From positions 1-17,934 of the forward strand of contig DHMZ01000015.1 of assembly GCA_002406055.1 (NCBI GenBank): a stretch of DNA of 17,934 bases, given 5' to 3'. The first letter of the stretch is position 1. Each line of letters opens with the position of its first letter. This DNA comes from Spirochaetales bacterium UBA4629. Its GTDB lineage: Bacteria > Spirochaetota > Spirochaetia > Sphaerochaetales > Sphaerochaetaceae. The translations under genes and the position numbers were made by a program. The notes below the pieces were generated by a model. That model had not been told where the DNA came from, ran no database searches, and saw nothing but the letters and a program-made list of their open reading frames with translations. Of this stretch, positions 6,798 to 15,532 are shown one piece after another.

Positions 6798-6865
6798 CTT
6801 GTTACCTGTCTTTTTTCTTTTAGCATTTACTCTTTTTTTGTTTATCTTACAACTTATTCATCATT

Positions 6866-6897
6866 AAAAACAGCATAGCTTTATAAAACTATGCTGT
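6866..6897 (-). terminator. Rho-independent terminator of the carbohydrate ABC operon
   Basis: ACAGCATAG (6870-6878) and CTATGCTGT (6889-6897) form a perfect nine-pair stem with a ten-base loop. On the minus strand the stem is followed by a short T-run (TTTTT including its last base). It lies 23 bases after the stop codon of the last ATPase gene, exactly where the minus-strand operon should end. Confidence 0.8.
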
Positions 6898-6920
6898 ACT
6901 AATTTGTCAAAAATAGCTCT

Positions 6921-8000
6921 TTAAATTACCTCTTCTGTTTTTCCATCAAAAAGATAGACACTGTTTTGAGGAATATAAAATGTAAACAAGCTATCCATTT
7001 TAGGTGTATCATGTGGATTTACTTTCAATATAGCCTTTTCTGAAGAGATGTCGACATAAACATTTGTATTATCACCAAGAAGTTCTGTAAGCTCAACATT
7101 GGCATTTAATTTATATGAGCTATCATCTCCACAAAGAGCAATAGCCTCTGGCCTAAAACCAAAAACAATCTCCTTGTTCTCATATTTTTCAATCTTTTTA
7201 CTATCTAATTTAGCTCTTAGGTCAATTTCATTATCGCCAATTAATATTCTTCCATCATTAAGAGTTGCTCTTATGAAATTCATTGGAGGTTCACCAATAA
7301 AGCCAGCAACAAACATGTTAACAGGATTAAAATACAACTCATATGGAGTTCCTATCTGTTGTATATAACCCTCTTTCATGACAACTATTCTATCAGCCAT
7401 TGTCATAGCTTCTGTCTGATCATGAGTTACATATATCGTTGTTGCTCCAGTTTTCTTGTGTATCTCTGTTATCTCAGAGCGCATTGTTACACGCTGTTTA
7501 GCATCCAAGTTAGATAATGGTTCATCCATTAAGAAGATATTAACCTTTCTTATTATCGCTCTACCAACAGCAACACGCTGTCTCTGTCCTCCAGAGAGAG
7601 CTTTAGGAAGACGATCAAGATAATCTGTAAGGCCTAGTATTTGGGCTGTTTTTAGAACTTTCTTTTCAATAACATCCTCATCAACTCCCTGAAGAGTAAG
7701 ACCAAAAGCAAGGTTATCATAGACAGTCATCTGAGGATAAAGAGCATAGCTTTGGAATACCATAGCTATCCCTCTTTCTCGAGGACCTTTCTCGTTTACT
7801 CTCTCGCCATTAATAAGAAAATTGCCCTTTGAAATATCTTCTAGACCTGCAATCATTCTAAGTGTTGTACTTTTACCACAACCAGATGGTCCAACAAAGA
7901 CGATAAACTCCCCTTTTTCTACATCGAGATTGAAGTCATGAACAGCATGAAAGCCATTTGGGTAAATCTTATTAATATCTTTTAAGCTAAGGTATGACAT
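6921..8000 (-). CDS. MsmX/UgpC-type sugar ABC transporter ATPase (second copy)
   Basis: This 359-residue cytoplasmic ATPase would power carbohydrate import through CUT1 permeases. All nucleotide-site motifs are intact: Walker A GPSGCGKST at 37-45, Q-loop Gln83, signature LSGGQ at 135-139, Walker B with the catalytic glutamate at 155-160, and switch His193 in VTHDQTEAMT. The C-terminal third (about 235-359) is the TOBE/OB region of the MalK/UgpC class. After the D-loop it reads LDAKQR where LDAKLR is usual. It is the last operon gene, one base after the preceding stop, with AAGGAGG just before. It is paralogous to the ATPase at 9164-10252, with long near-identical DNA stretches around the motifs, suggesting a duplication. 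It may be general, like B. subtilis MsmX, or specific for this importer. Confidence 0.94.
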   Translation of the reverse strand: MSYLSLKDINKIYPNGFHAVHDFNLDVEKGEFIVFVGPSGCGKSTTLRMIAGLEDISKGNFLINGERVNEKGPRERGIAMVFQSYALYPQMTVYDNLAFGLTLQGVDEDVIEKKVLKTAQILGLTDYLDRLPKALSGGQRQRVAVGRAIIRKVNIFLMDEPLSNLDAKQRVTMRSEITEIHKKTGATTIYVTHDQTEAMTMADRIVVMKEGYIQQIGTPYELYFNPVNMFVAGFIGEPPMNFIRATLNDGRILIGDNEIDLRAKLDSKKIEKYENKEIVFGFRPEAIALCGDDSSYKLNANVELTELLGDNTNVYVDISSEKAILKVNPHDTPKMDSLFTFYIPQNSVYLFDGKTEEVI

Positions 8001-8001
8001 T

Positions 8002-8610
8002 CTATTCGCCTCCTTCTACTTTCTTTTTTGCATCTTTATATATATTTCCTATTCCATTCTTTATTTTTATAAATAAGAGATCAAAAAGAAGGAAAAATAA
8101 TCCAAAACTAAAAGGTTCCATCGGAAATAAAACAACATCTTGTTTTCCTGTCAGAAGCAAAAGTGTTCTATTTATCAAGAGGTATGTCATATATACACAA
8201 AAGACTAAAACAAATGCATATATGACATTCTTTATAAGTGAAAGATAACCTTTCTTCGGAAACATCATCCACCTATCATATTCGCCCTCTGTTTTAGCTA
8301 AAAAGCGAAGAATGTTATTCTCCAATATATCTAGAACAAAACCCATAGCAAGACTTGTAACAAAATACAAATCTAGCGATGACGGTATATATAAACCAAG
8401 TCCCCAAATAAAGAAGTAACAGACTACCCCACCAAACCAAAACTTAATTAAATATGCTTTTATTCTAGACGATAGATTTATCTTAGATTTAGTTTTGTAC
8501 TTTTCTAATTCTTCTTTTGAGTATTGAGGAGTATTAGCTTCATCGGCGCTAACAAGCTCCTCTATTTTTTTACTCTTAAAAGAATAATCTTCTTTCCTCT
8601 CTTTTGGCAT
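8002..8610 (-). CDS. Uncharacterised four-helix membrane protein in sugar ABC operon (set 2)
   Basis: The 202-residue protein has a charged N-terminal region of about 50 residues (MPKERKEDYSFKSKKIEEL) and likely membrane segments at about 57-75, 80-100, 125-147 and 167-183. Between helices 2 and 3 lies a conserved-looking stretch, RFLAKTEGEYDRWMMFPKKG. It has no enzymatic motif. I recall similar proteins beside multi-gene sugar importers in Lachnospiraceae, but no function is known to me. Its start overlaps the preceding stop by one base (TAATG), and the terminal ATPase follows after one base, so all three are translationally coupled. It could be an extra importer subunit, an ATPase anchor or a sensor; none is demonstrated. 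Confidence 0.75.
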   Translation of the reverse strand: MPKERKEDYSFKSKKIEELVSADEANTPQYSKEELEKYKTKSKINLSSRIKAYLIKFWFGGVVCYFFIWGLGLYIPSSLDLYFVTSLAMGFVLDILENNILRFLAKTEGEYDRWMMFPKKGYLSLIKNVIYAFVLVFCVYMTYLLINRTLLLLTGKQDVVLFPMEPFSFGLFFLLFDLLFIKIKNGIGNIYKDAKKKVEGGE

Positions 8611-9167
8611 TAAGACTCTCCAGAGATATCGATTGCTTCCATATCATCATAGCCATCAACTTCAATTGAAGTATTAATCTTTCTTAGTGCCTTTGAATAA
8701 AGAGGTAAAAGAGCAACAAGTAAAACAGATATAATCAAAAATACAATATGATTGGAAAGCACTGTTGTTGCTCGTGATATGTAAATTGTAGTTTGATTAA
8801 CTACAATAGGATTGTCTTCTCTAAAAACAGCACTATAAATAAGAGAGCGATATTTATAATCTGCAAAGATAACAACACCAGACATAACAAAAAGAAGAGT
8901 AAGCATTGCTTTGTTTACTTTCTTTCTGTGAGGAAAAGCGTTCAAGAAACAAACAATAGATAATATAGAGAAGAGCATAGTAACAAAGCCACAAAGCCCC
9001 ATACCATTTCCTTGTATCTTTGCTGTTGTATTAGAAATACTTGTCAAATTCAAGGAGTAATAAAGGAAGGTTAGAATATATGCAAAAAGAGCAATACGCT
9101 GGGGAGAACGCTTAATAGCTACAACCTTTTTTCTCAGCCATTCTTTAAAGCCTTTTCTCTCTTTCAT
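8610..9167 (-). CDS. Uncharacterised four-helix membrane protein in sugar ABC operon (set 2)
   Basis: The 185-residue protein has a basic N-terminus (MKERKGFKEWLRKKVVAIKR) and likely helices at about 25-40, 57-77, 87-103 and 138-157. The segment between helices 1 and 2 (YYSLNLTSISNTTAKIQ) is polar and probably extracytoplasmic. A short acidic tail (EVDGYDDMEAIDISGES) ends the protein. No catalytic motif is visible. It overlaps the first ATPase gene by four bases (ATGA) and the following membrane gene by one, so stoichiometric synthesis with both is likely. From memory, homologues sit at the same place in clostridial sugar-transport operons. Function unknown. Confidence 0.75.
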   Translation of the reverse strand: MKERKGFKEWLRKKVVAIKRSPQRIALFAYILTFLYYSLNLTSISNTTAKIQGNGMGLCGFVTMLFSILSIVCFLNAFPHRKKVNKAMLTLLFVMSGVVIFADYKYRSLIYSAVFREDNPIVVNQTTIYISRATTVLSNHIVFLIISVLLVALLPLYSKALRKINTSIEVDGYDDMEAIDISGES

Positions 9168-10252
9168 AGTTTTTCCTCCTTTGTAATTCTAAGTGTTGTT
9201 TCTTTATCGAAGAAATGCATCTTGTCAAAAGATACACGAGCTTTATCGCCAGGAGAATAAGTACACCAACCTCTCAATTTTCCTGTTATTTTATCGTTAA
9301 TTTTTGCTTCATCTCCAATATGTCCATGGACAAGAGTATTCATACCTAAGTTCTCATTTGATGAAATGAGAATAGGAACATCTTGGCCACTTACAACATT
9401 TTCTGGCCTTACGCCTAATACGATTTCCTTACCAACATATTTTCTAAGAAGATCTTGATCCTCTTTTCCTAATGGAATGGTAAAACCTTCTCCTTCAAGA
9501 GCCGTTTCTTTAACCAAACAATTAAAGAAGTTCATTGGTGGAAGACCGATAAATCCTGCAACAAACAAATTACGAGGAGTATCATAAAGTTCTAATGGTG
9601 TCCCAATTTGTTGTACATGTCCCATAGACATGCAAACTATCCTATCTGCTAGAGTTAAAGCCTCTGTCTGGTCATGAGTAACATAGAGCATTGTCGCCTT
9701 TAGTCTCTTATGTAACAATAAAATCTCTCGCCTTGTTGAACCTCTAAGCTTCGCATCCAAGTTAGATAATGGCTCATCAAATAAGAATACCTTTGGCTTA
9801 CGAACTATTGCTCTACCCATGGCAACACGCTGTCTCTGCCCTCCAGAGAGCTGACTAGGCTTCTTATTTAATTGTGTTGTTAAATTCAATATTTCAGCAG
9901 CTGCTAGGACCTTTTTATGAATTACGTTAGGGTCTTCTTTTCTGAGTGTTAGAGAAAAGGCCATATTTTCATATACAGTCATATGACCATAGAGAGCATA
10001 GTTCTGGAAGACCATTGCCATATCTCTATCTTTAGCAGGAGTCTTTGTTATATCTTTTCCATCTAACGACAGCTCTCCTTTGGTTATATCTTCCAAGCCC
10101 GCAACCATTCTAAGTGTTGTACTCTTTCCACAGCCAGAAGGGCCAACAAGAACTATCAATTCTCCATCTTTAACAGAGAGATTAAAGTCATATACTGCCT
10201 GAACATTATTGTCATATATCTTATCAATATGCTTTAAGATTAATTCTGCCAT
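9164..10252 (-). CDS. MsmX/UgpC-type sugar ABC transporter ATPase (first copy)
   Basis: This 362-residue ATPase of the MalK/UgpC/MsmX class has motifs at the same residue numbers as the copy at 6921-8000: Walker A 37-45, Gln83, LSGGQ 135-139, Walker B 155-160 and His193. The C-terminal TOBE/OB region runs from about 235. All ATP-site residues are present, so it should be active. The sequence after the D-loop, LDAKLRGSTRREILLLHKRL, differs from the common LDAKLRVQMR. It begins directly at the stop of the preceding membrane gene (TAAATG) and overlaps the next by four bases. Two different ATPases could give a heterodimer, or serve different permease partners. Confidence 0.94.
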   Translation of the reverse strand: MAELILKHIDKIYDNNVQAVYDFNLSVKDGELIVLVGPSGCGKSTTLRMVAGLEDITKGELSLDGKDITKTPAKDRDMAMVFQNYALYGHMTVYENMAFSLTLRKEDPNVIHKKVLAAAEILNLTTQLNKKPSQLSGGQRQRVAMGRAIVRKPKVFLFDEPLSNLDAKLRGSTRREILLLHKRLKATMLYVTHDQTEALTLADRIVCMSMGHVQQIGTPLELYDTPRNLFVAGFIGLPPMNFFNCLVKETALEGEGFTIPLGKEDQDLLRKYVGKEIVLGVRPENVVSGQDVPILISSNENLGMNTLVHGHIGDEAKINDKITGKLRGWCTYSPGDKARVSFDKMHFFDKETTLRITKEEKL

Positions 10253-10750
10253 TTAGTCTCTTCTAACCTCTTCTTTTAATGTTTTTAGGTATTCTTTAAG
10301 TTCTCTAGAACGTATAATTCCAATTATTGCCGAAGAAAGGAGACAGAGCGCAGATAACACTAAGTAGACAATACATCTAATAAATTGGCCATCCTCCATA
10401 ACTCTTCTTTCAACAGATGAAACAACAACAATTGTATTATGTGCTTTAACAGGAATAATAAAAATTCTAATCAATTGAATAATGCCTAAAACAATCAACA
10501 AGTATGAATACTTTTCATTGTACTCTTTAACACCTTCACTAGATAAAAAGGCTGCTAACATAAATACAAGGTTATAAATTATTGATGCACCAATTAAGAT
10601 ATTATAATAAAAGGTACCAACGTCAGATTTATAAATGGAAACGAAGAAGAATACATCAAATAAAATAGCTATAACAGCTAGAGACGAACTGAGTTTATTT
10701 CTAGTGTAGCGCATACGATCTCTTTTTATGAGCTTATCTGCATCATTCAT
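10253..10750 (-). CDS. Uncharacterised four-helix membrane protein in sugar ABC operon (set 1)
   Basis: The 165-residue protein starts MNDADKLIKRDRMRYTRNKL, a basic segment, followed by likely helices at about 22-40, 50-70, 82-100 and 124-147. The loop between helices 1 and 2 (SIYKSDVGTFYYN) is short. The larger loop after helix 3 (KAHNTIVVVSSVERRVMEDG) is probably extracytoplasmic, since both termini are rich in Lys and Arg. It overlaps the preceding gene by eight bases and abuts the ATPase start. I recall close relatives in Lachnospiraceae sugar operons. Function unknown. Confidence 0.75.
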   Translation of the reverse strand: MNDADKLIKRDRMRYTRNKLSSSLAVIAILFDVFFFVSIYKSDVGTFYYNILIGASIIYNLVFMLAAFLSSEGVKEYNEKYSYLLIVLGIIQLIRIFIIPVKAHNTIVVVSSVERRVMEDGQFIRCIVYLVLSALCLLSSAIIGIIRSRELKEYLKTLKEEVRRD

Positions 10751-11330
10751 GTCTCTCTCCCTCCTTTATTAATCTTTCTTCCTCTTTCATTAGCTTTCTT
10801 TTCCAAATAACATTGTAAATATTTAGAGCACAGGAAACTAATGCAAAAAATGAAACTATATAATGAACATCAAACCAAAATGTTGATTCTGTATATTTCT
10901 GATTGAACATTTTTGCATGCATTTTTAATGCATCAAAATCTAAAGACAGCCACTGTCCTTTAAATTTTTCAATCTCAATATGAGACCAAATAACTAAATA
11001 AAGCGCGAAGATGACAAATAAAGCTACTGCAACATAGTTCCCTACATAATACTTCCTGCGCTTATTTGTTTGCGTAACAAAAAGAAATACTGAAAGAAGA
11101 ATCATAACTATTGCAGAAATAAGAAAACTCTTATTAAAAGGTTGCATGTTGTAATAAACAATAGAGCCAGAAACTGTTGTCTCAGTTAAATCCGAAGGAT
11201 TCATCATTGTCGAATACAAACAGTCATATAGATCTGTCATAATACCAAGTGAATAAATAAAAAATACAACACCAACAAAGAGTGCAAAATAACAGATTAT
11301 GTTCTGAAATGTCATCTGTTTCTTATACAT
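10743..11330 (-). CDS. Uncharacterised four-helix membrane protein in sugar ABC operon (set 1)
   Basis: The 195-residue protein has likely helices at about 11-30, 68-86, 97-117 and 155-176. A loop of some 35 residues (about 31-67, DLYDCLYSTMMNPSDL) and a second of about 35 (120-154) are probably both extracytoplasmic. The C-terminus is a charged helix (KRKLMKEEERLIKEGERHE). I chose the ATG at 11330 because GGAG is five bases upstream; the GTG two codons earlier overlaps that site. It is the first gene after the hairpin at 11353-11383, so its level probably depends on read-through past that element. No function is recognised. Confidence 0.75.
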   Translation of the reverse strand: MYKKQMTFQNIICYFALFVGVVFFIYSLGIMTDLYDCLYSTMMNPSDLTETTVSGSIVYYNMQPFNKSFLISAIVMILLSVFLFVTQTNKRRKYYVGNYVAVALFVIFALYLVIWSHIEIEKFKGQWLSLDFDALKMHAKMFNQKYTESTFWFDVHYIVSFFALVSCALNIYNVIWKRKLMKEEERLIKEGERHE

Positions 11331-11340
11331 AATCACTCCC

Positions 11341-11383
11341 TTAAAAGAATATCTCAGGAGAAGGCTAAAGCCCTCTCCTTGAG
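11341..11383 (-). terminator. Intercistronic hairpin after the binding-protein gene (leaky terminator or mRNA stabiliser)
   Basis: The arms at 11353-11364 and 11371-11383 form a twelve-pair stem with a six-base loop and one bulged base. On the minus strand the apparent A/C mismatch becomes a G-U pair. The downstream minus-strand sequence is ATATTCTTTTAA, a broken T-tract. Its place between the binding-protein stop and the next gene matches hairpins that stabilise or partly terminate so that binding protein exceeds the other subunits. Confidence 0.65.
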
Positions 11384-11393
11384 AATAGAATTA

Positions 11394-13541
11394 CTAATTT
11401 AAACTCTGATAGAACTTTAATAGTCTTGTCCAAGCACTCTGCTTTAAGAGTAAGTACTGTTCACCATTCCATGTTGTCTTAACCATTTCTGCAACACTTT
11501 CTGCACTATTAGCACCATCAAGAGTATAACCAGATGTAATCTGAGCACAGAGAATATTGTCATTATTCTTCTGCTGGTTAAACTGCTTCTGAATCTCTGT
11601 ATAGGTATTGAGAGTATCGATTTCGATCTTTGTTGATGGAAGAGTTGTAGGAACAGATGTGTACCACATATTATCACAAATAGCTAATTCAGGATGCTTG
11701 ATTGTTCCAAGACCAATAGCTGTACTAATCTTTCCTGCACCTTCCTTACCTACATCGCATGTGCACTGATATTCAAATGCCTGGCTCTTAGCAAATGAAA
11801 GTGTAGATCCAAGATACTGACGAGCAAAGTTAGTATAGTTACCACTAGCAAGCTTCCATAATAACTCATTAGTAACATCAGCAATAACTGGCATTTCTTT
11901 TCCGTTGAATGAGAATGTTACATAGCTTCCATCACTATTAGTCTTAATAAAGACATCTGGACCATAGCTCATGAGAATCTGACCCTTTTCGCTGAAAGCA
12001 TAGTCAATTAAAGCGAGAGCAGCATAAAGCTTATTTGTGTCATCACCAACACCTGCCTTGCTAATTGCCCAACCATCTGTCTTAACAGAACGCCATGATT
12101 CTGTAAATCTCATATAAACACCATTCTCATTTGTTCCATCGAACCAAAGTGCAACTGGAACCATAACAGCCATATACTTTTCACCATCCTGAAGCTTTGT
12201 TTCATTCATGATTGTCTGTGTCTGGTTGTAGTCATAGCTCATGAAACCAAGATCATTTTCAAGCATTGTTGATGATGTTTCTTTTGAAGACTCGATATAA
12301 GACTTAGAAATAAGACCCTCTTCTGCCATATTATGCATTCTTTCCATAGCAAGATATGTGCTTACTTCCTGGCGAGCATCCTTTAATGAACCATCTGTAT
12401 CAAAATAGAGATAATCCTGTCTTGACTCTAGGCCACGTACGCCAAATAGAGTACCAGCAAATCTGAAGAGGTCAACTCTTCTCTGGTTATTGTTGTCTTC
12501 ACGAGAGAATAGACCTTCAACTGTATCTGTTCCGTTGAGAGTATATGCGTTAGCAACAACACAGCGTAAAAGAGCTACAAGCTCATCTGCATCCCAAGCA
12601 GCATCCTGTCCAGCAAAGAGATCAGATCTTGTTGTTCCATAGTAGCCATCATATGCTTCATCAATGTACTTACGTAGCATATTAACAGCATCAACACCAC
12701 TTACTTCACCCTTAGCTAAAGCATCGTTCATTGTTGCAATAATATTTCCAGCCTTGTCATAATTCTTTGTTAGAGAAATGACAGCAGTGCCTTCTTTATT
12801 TACAGCATCAACTGTAACAGAACCGCTTGTTGGCATATATGGCTGGTACTTAGCAGCTTTAAGAGTTCCACTCTTTTCTGCTGTGAACAAGCCTTCTCCA
12901 TCAAGAAGCTTACATAGCCAATCAATTCTCATTAATGGCATTCTTTCAATATCATTAACACCATCAAAATAAGGAGAGAAGTAGATAGCACCTGTTGATG
13001 TATCTCCTGTGATAGAAAGTCTAACAATAGGATTTGCTTCCAAATATGCTTTGAAAGATGGCATCATATCTAGGTATTCAGCAATGTTAACAAAGCTACC
13101 CTTTGCACCATAGTCATTAAGAGATGTAGCGTTTCCAGATACAACATCAACATCAGAAAGTCTTTCTGCCCAATACTTAAGTTCGTTTGTAGCACTATTT
13201 CCCTGGTACTTGTCTTCAATCTTGATGTTTAATATCTTTTCGACCTCAACCCAAGTTGGCTTTAGGTCTCCTGCATGATATGTAACACCTGCAAGTTCAA
13301 TACCATCCTTTGCAACATCTGCATCAAATGTAAGACCTGTCTTCTTGCTGTTGTATCCAGTAGCCATTCTTAATACTGTACCATCTGCATAAGAGAGAGT
13401 CTTAGCCTCCTCTGCTGTGCTTGTTGTTGCAGTAGTAGTTGTTGTTTCTGTTGGTGCAACTGTAATTTCTTTGCCACCATTAGCAAAGAGAGCACAAGAA
13501 ACTAATAAAGCAACAACCATTGTCAAAAATGATTTTTTCAT
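11394..13541 (-). CDS. Large extracytoplasmic carbohydrate-binding protein of ABC importer
   Basis: The 715-residue protein begins MKKSFLTMVVALLVSCALFA, an export signal. Cleavage could follow ALFA (before NGGKE, the common spirochaete pattern), or LVSC at 13-16 could be a lipobox; the sequence does not decide. A Thr/Ala-rich linker (about 28-47) precedes the binding domain. The order binding protein, YtcP-type and LplB-type permeases identifies the group-1 (YtcQ/LplA-like) family that captures oligosaccharides. At 715 residues it is clearly longer than the usual 400-560, so an extra domain or insertions are likely. The ATG at 13541 is preceded by GGAGG at good spacing; an upstream in-frame codon at 13553 would bury that site. 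A strong hairpin follows the gene. The GH28 neighbour suggests pectic oligosaccharides as ligand. Confidence 0.88.
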   Translation of the reverse strand: MKKSFLTMVVALLVSCALFANGGKEITVAPTETTTTTATTSTAEEAKTLSYADGTVLRMATGYNSKKTGLTFDADVAKDGIELAGVTYHAGDLKPTWVEVEKILNIKIEDKYQGNSATNELKYWAERLSDVDVVSGNATSLNDYGAKGSFVNIAEYLDMMPSFKAYLEANPIVRLSITGDTSTGAIYFSPYFDGVNDIERMPLMRIDWLCKLLDGEGLFTAEKSGTLKAAKYQPYMPTSGSVTVDAVNKEGTAVISLTKNYDKAGNIIATMNDALAKGEVSGVDAVNMLRKYIDEAYDGYYGTTRSDLFAGQDAAWDADELVALLRCVVANAYTLNGTDTVEGLFSREDNNNQRRVDLFRFAGTLFGVRGLESRQDYLYFDTDGSLKDARQEVSTYLAMERMHNMAEEGLISKSYIESSKETSSTMLENDLGFMSYDYNQTQTIMNETKLQDGEKYMAVMVPVALWFDGTNENGVYMRFTESWRSVKTDGWAISKAGVGDDTNKLYAALALIDYAFSEKGQILMSYGPDVFIKTNSDGSYVTFSFNGKEMPVIADVTNELLWKLASGNYTNFARQYLGSTLSFAKSQAFEYQCTCDVGKEGAGKISTAIGLGTIKHPELAICDNMWYTSVPTTLPSTKIEIDTLNTYTEIQKQFNQQKNNDNILCAQITSGYTLDGANSAESVAEMVKTTWNGEQYLLLKQSAWTRLLKFYQSLN

Positions 13542-13577
13542 AATTTCCTCCATTTTGAGACTTTATTTTTTTATTCT

Positions 13578-14468
13578 TTATTCTTTAACACCACCCACAT
13601 TAACACCCTTAGCAAAGTACTTTTGTATGAAAGGATAAATAATGAGAATAGGAACAATTGAACACACAATTAAAGCGTAAATCATGCTGTCAGAAGCAAA
13701 TACTTCATTCCAACCAGCCATTGCTTCAGGGTCTGTATACTCTTCAAGCATAAGCCTTATATAAACCATAAGTGGGTGCTCATTTGAATTGCTGATCATC
13801 TGACGAGCCCAGAAATAACCATTCCATCTTGAGATTCCAAAGAAGAGAGCAACTGTTGCTATTGTTGATTTGCTCATTGGAATATAGACCTTTGTAAGGA
13901 CTTGGAATTCAGTTGCGCCATCAACTATAGCTGCTTCTTCGATATCCGAAGGAACTCCTTCAAATGCATTTCTAAGAAGAATAATATTCATTGCAGCCAT
14001 ACCCATAGCAATGATTACAAGCCACTTGTCGTCAGTAATGCCAACGCCATTAAAAACTGCTTTTGTATTTAAGTAGTTCAAATACTGAGGGACAATACCT
14101 GCACTGAACCACATAGTAAAGACGAGGAAAAAGTTAAAAAACTTTCTAAAAAGTAAACGCTTTTTCGATAGTGCATATGCACCTAAAATAGAATATCCAA
14201 GCGCCCAGATTGTTCCAAAGAGTGTTATATAAAGGGTGTTGGAATAAGCATTCCAGAACATGTTATTACTAAACATTCTACCGAATGCTTCAAACTGGAC
14301 ATCTTTTGGGAACAAAAGAACTTCAGCATACTCAACAGCCTTTCTTCCACTGATAGAAGAACTTATTGCATAGACAAAAGGATATAAGCAACTAAGTGCA
14401 AAGACTGTCAAAAGAGTATAGCTTATTACCTTAAATATTAATTCTGTTGTTTCTAGCCTTCTTTTCAT
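13578..14468 (-). CDS. Carbohydrate ABC importer permease, YtcP/LplC (MalG-like) type
   Basis: The 296-residue inner-membrane permease has about six helices and ends VNVGGVKE, as is common in YtcP/LplC proteins, where the ending is KGVNVGAVKG-like. The cytoplasmic EAA loop that docks the ATPase is clear at about 178-196: EEAAIVDGATEFQVLTKVY. The segment LYPFVYAISSSISG (about 28-41) is the typical first-helix ending. It lies 11 bases after the LplB-type gene with AAGGAAG before its ATG, and 36 bases before the binding-protein start. It would pair with the 14480-15532 permease to form the channel. Confidence 0.92.
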   Translation of the reverse strand: MKRRLETTELIFKVISYTLLTVFALSCLYPFVYAISSSISGRKAVEYAEVLLFPKDVQFEAFGRMFSNNMFWNAYSNTLYITLFGTIWALGYSILGAYALSKKRLLFRKFFNFFLVFTMWFSAGIVPQYLNYLNTKAVFNGVGITDDKWLVIIAMGMAAMNIILLRNAFEGVPSDIEEAAIVDGATEFQVLTKVYIPMSKSTIATVALFFGISRWNGYFWARQMISNSNEHPLMVYIRLMLEEYTDPEAMAGWNEVFASDSMIYALIVCSIVPILIIYPFIQKYFAKGVNVGGVKE

Positions 14469-14479
14469 CTTTTTCTTCC

Positions 14480-15532
14480 TTAGTAGAGAGATACATTGCT
14501 TGCTTTTCTTGCAATGGTATTTGCACCTATTACAAGTAGCATTCCAATGACGTTGTTCATCATCTCAGCCGCACTTGCAATACCTTTAGCAGCTCCCTCT
14601 AAACCATAACGCTGAGCAAATGTAGAAACGACATCAGCTGTAACGTAAGTATTTGTGTTATAAAGAAGAAGGACCTTTTCATATCCTATGCTTAGTAAAG
14701 AACCAATACGTGTTATAAGCATGATTACAATGGTTGAGAGAATACAAGGAATAACAACATATCTCATCTGAGCCATCTTTCCAGCTCCATCAATTTGTGC
14801 AGCTTCATAGCTTGTTGGAGAAATAGCAATAATAGCTGCAAAATAGACAATACTGCTATATCCTGCGTCTTCCCAAATTCCACTAAGTTGGTAGATGCCT
14901 CTAAAGAAATTTGGGTTATTTAATAGACCTGCCCTCGCAACGCTATTTGAGATTAAGCCAAGCTTTTCCAATAGTTGTGAAATAACACCATAGCTTGTTG
15001 TAATTGATCCTTGTTTTACAAGCATCACAACAAGAGATGTCATAACAACTGTAGACATAAACTTAGGTAAATATGTGAGAACTTGGTAAACGCTTCGACA
15101 GACATTTGATTTAATTTCATTAAAGAAGAGCGCAAGAATGATAGGGACAGGGAAACCAAAACAAAGACCATAGAAAGAAAGTAAAAATGTATTACGAAGA
15201 GCCCTCCAAAACTCTGTAGAAAGAGCATCTCCTCCTACAAGCAACCTTCTAAAATATGAAAAACCAGAGAAAAGTTGTTCAGATACTGGCAAAACTTCAT
15301 CTGAAACTTTAAAGCATCCCAAAAGCTCATACATAGGAAAATATCGCCAAAAGAGGAAGACAAGTAGCATTGGTAAAAGCATTAAGTATAGTCGCCAATC
15401 TTTAAGTATTGTGCGTCCGATATGGAGCCAATAATGCTTTTCTACATCATCTCTTACCCTCTGTTCTGGGTTTTCATGGTAGCTCTTGGTTTTTTCGTCA
15501 TATTCAAGATAATCAGTTGCTTTAACTTTCAT
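14480..15532 (-). CDS. Carbohydrate ABC importer permease, LplB/YteP (MalF-like) type
   Basis: The 350-residue permease has the EAA docking loop at about 242-261 (YEAAQIDGAGKMAQMRYVV). The segments YFPMYELLGCFK (after helix 1) and YLPKFMSTVVMTSLVV (about 154-169) are family features of LplB/YteP, where the latter is the LPHFISWVV-like stretch. Compared with the usual 300-320 residues it has an N-terminal cytosolic extension of about 45 residues (KATDYLEYDEKTKSYHENPE) before the first helix. Its ATG overlaps the stop of the ECF-like gene by one base (TAATG). It forms the channel with the YtcP-type partner. Confidence 0.92.
   Translation of the reverse strand: MKVKATDYLEYDEKTKSYHENPEQRVRDDVEKHYWLHIGRTILKDWRLYLMLLPMLLVFLFWRYFPMYELLGCFKVSDEVLPVSEQLFSGFSYFRRLLVGGDALSTEFWRALRNTFLLSFYGLCFGFPVPIILALFFNEIKSNVCRSVYQVLTYLPKFMSTVVMTSLVVMLVKQGSITTSYGVISQLLEKLGLISNSVARAGLLNNPNFFRGIYQLSGIWEDAGYSSIVYFAAIIAISPTSYEAAQIDGAGKMAQMRYVVIPCILSTIVIMLITRIGSLLSIGYEKVLLLYNTNTYVTADVVSTFAQRYGLEGAAKGIASAAEMMNNVIGMLLVIGANTIARKASNVSLY

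Noticed and set aside
11444..11677. Minus-strand 77-codon frame inside the binding-protein gene
   Set aside because: It is a shifted frame within a long, well-supported coding sequence and shows no motif.
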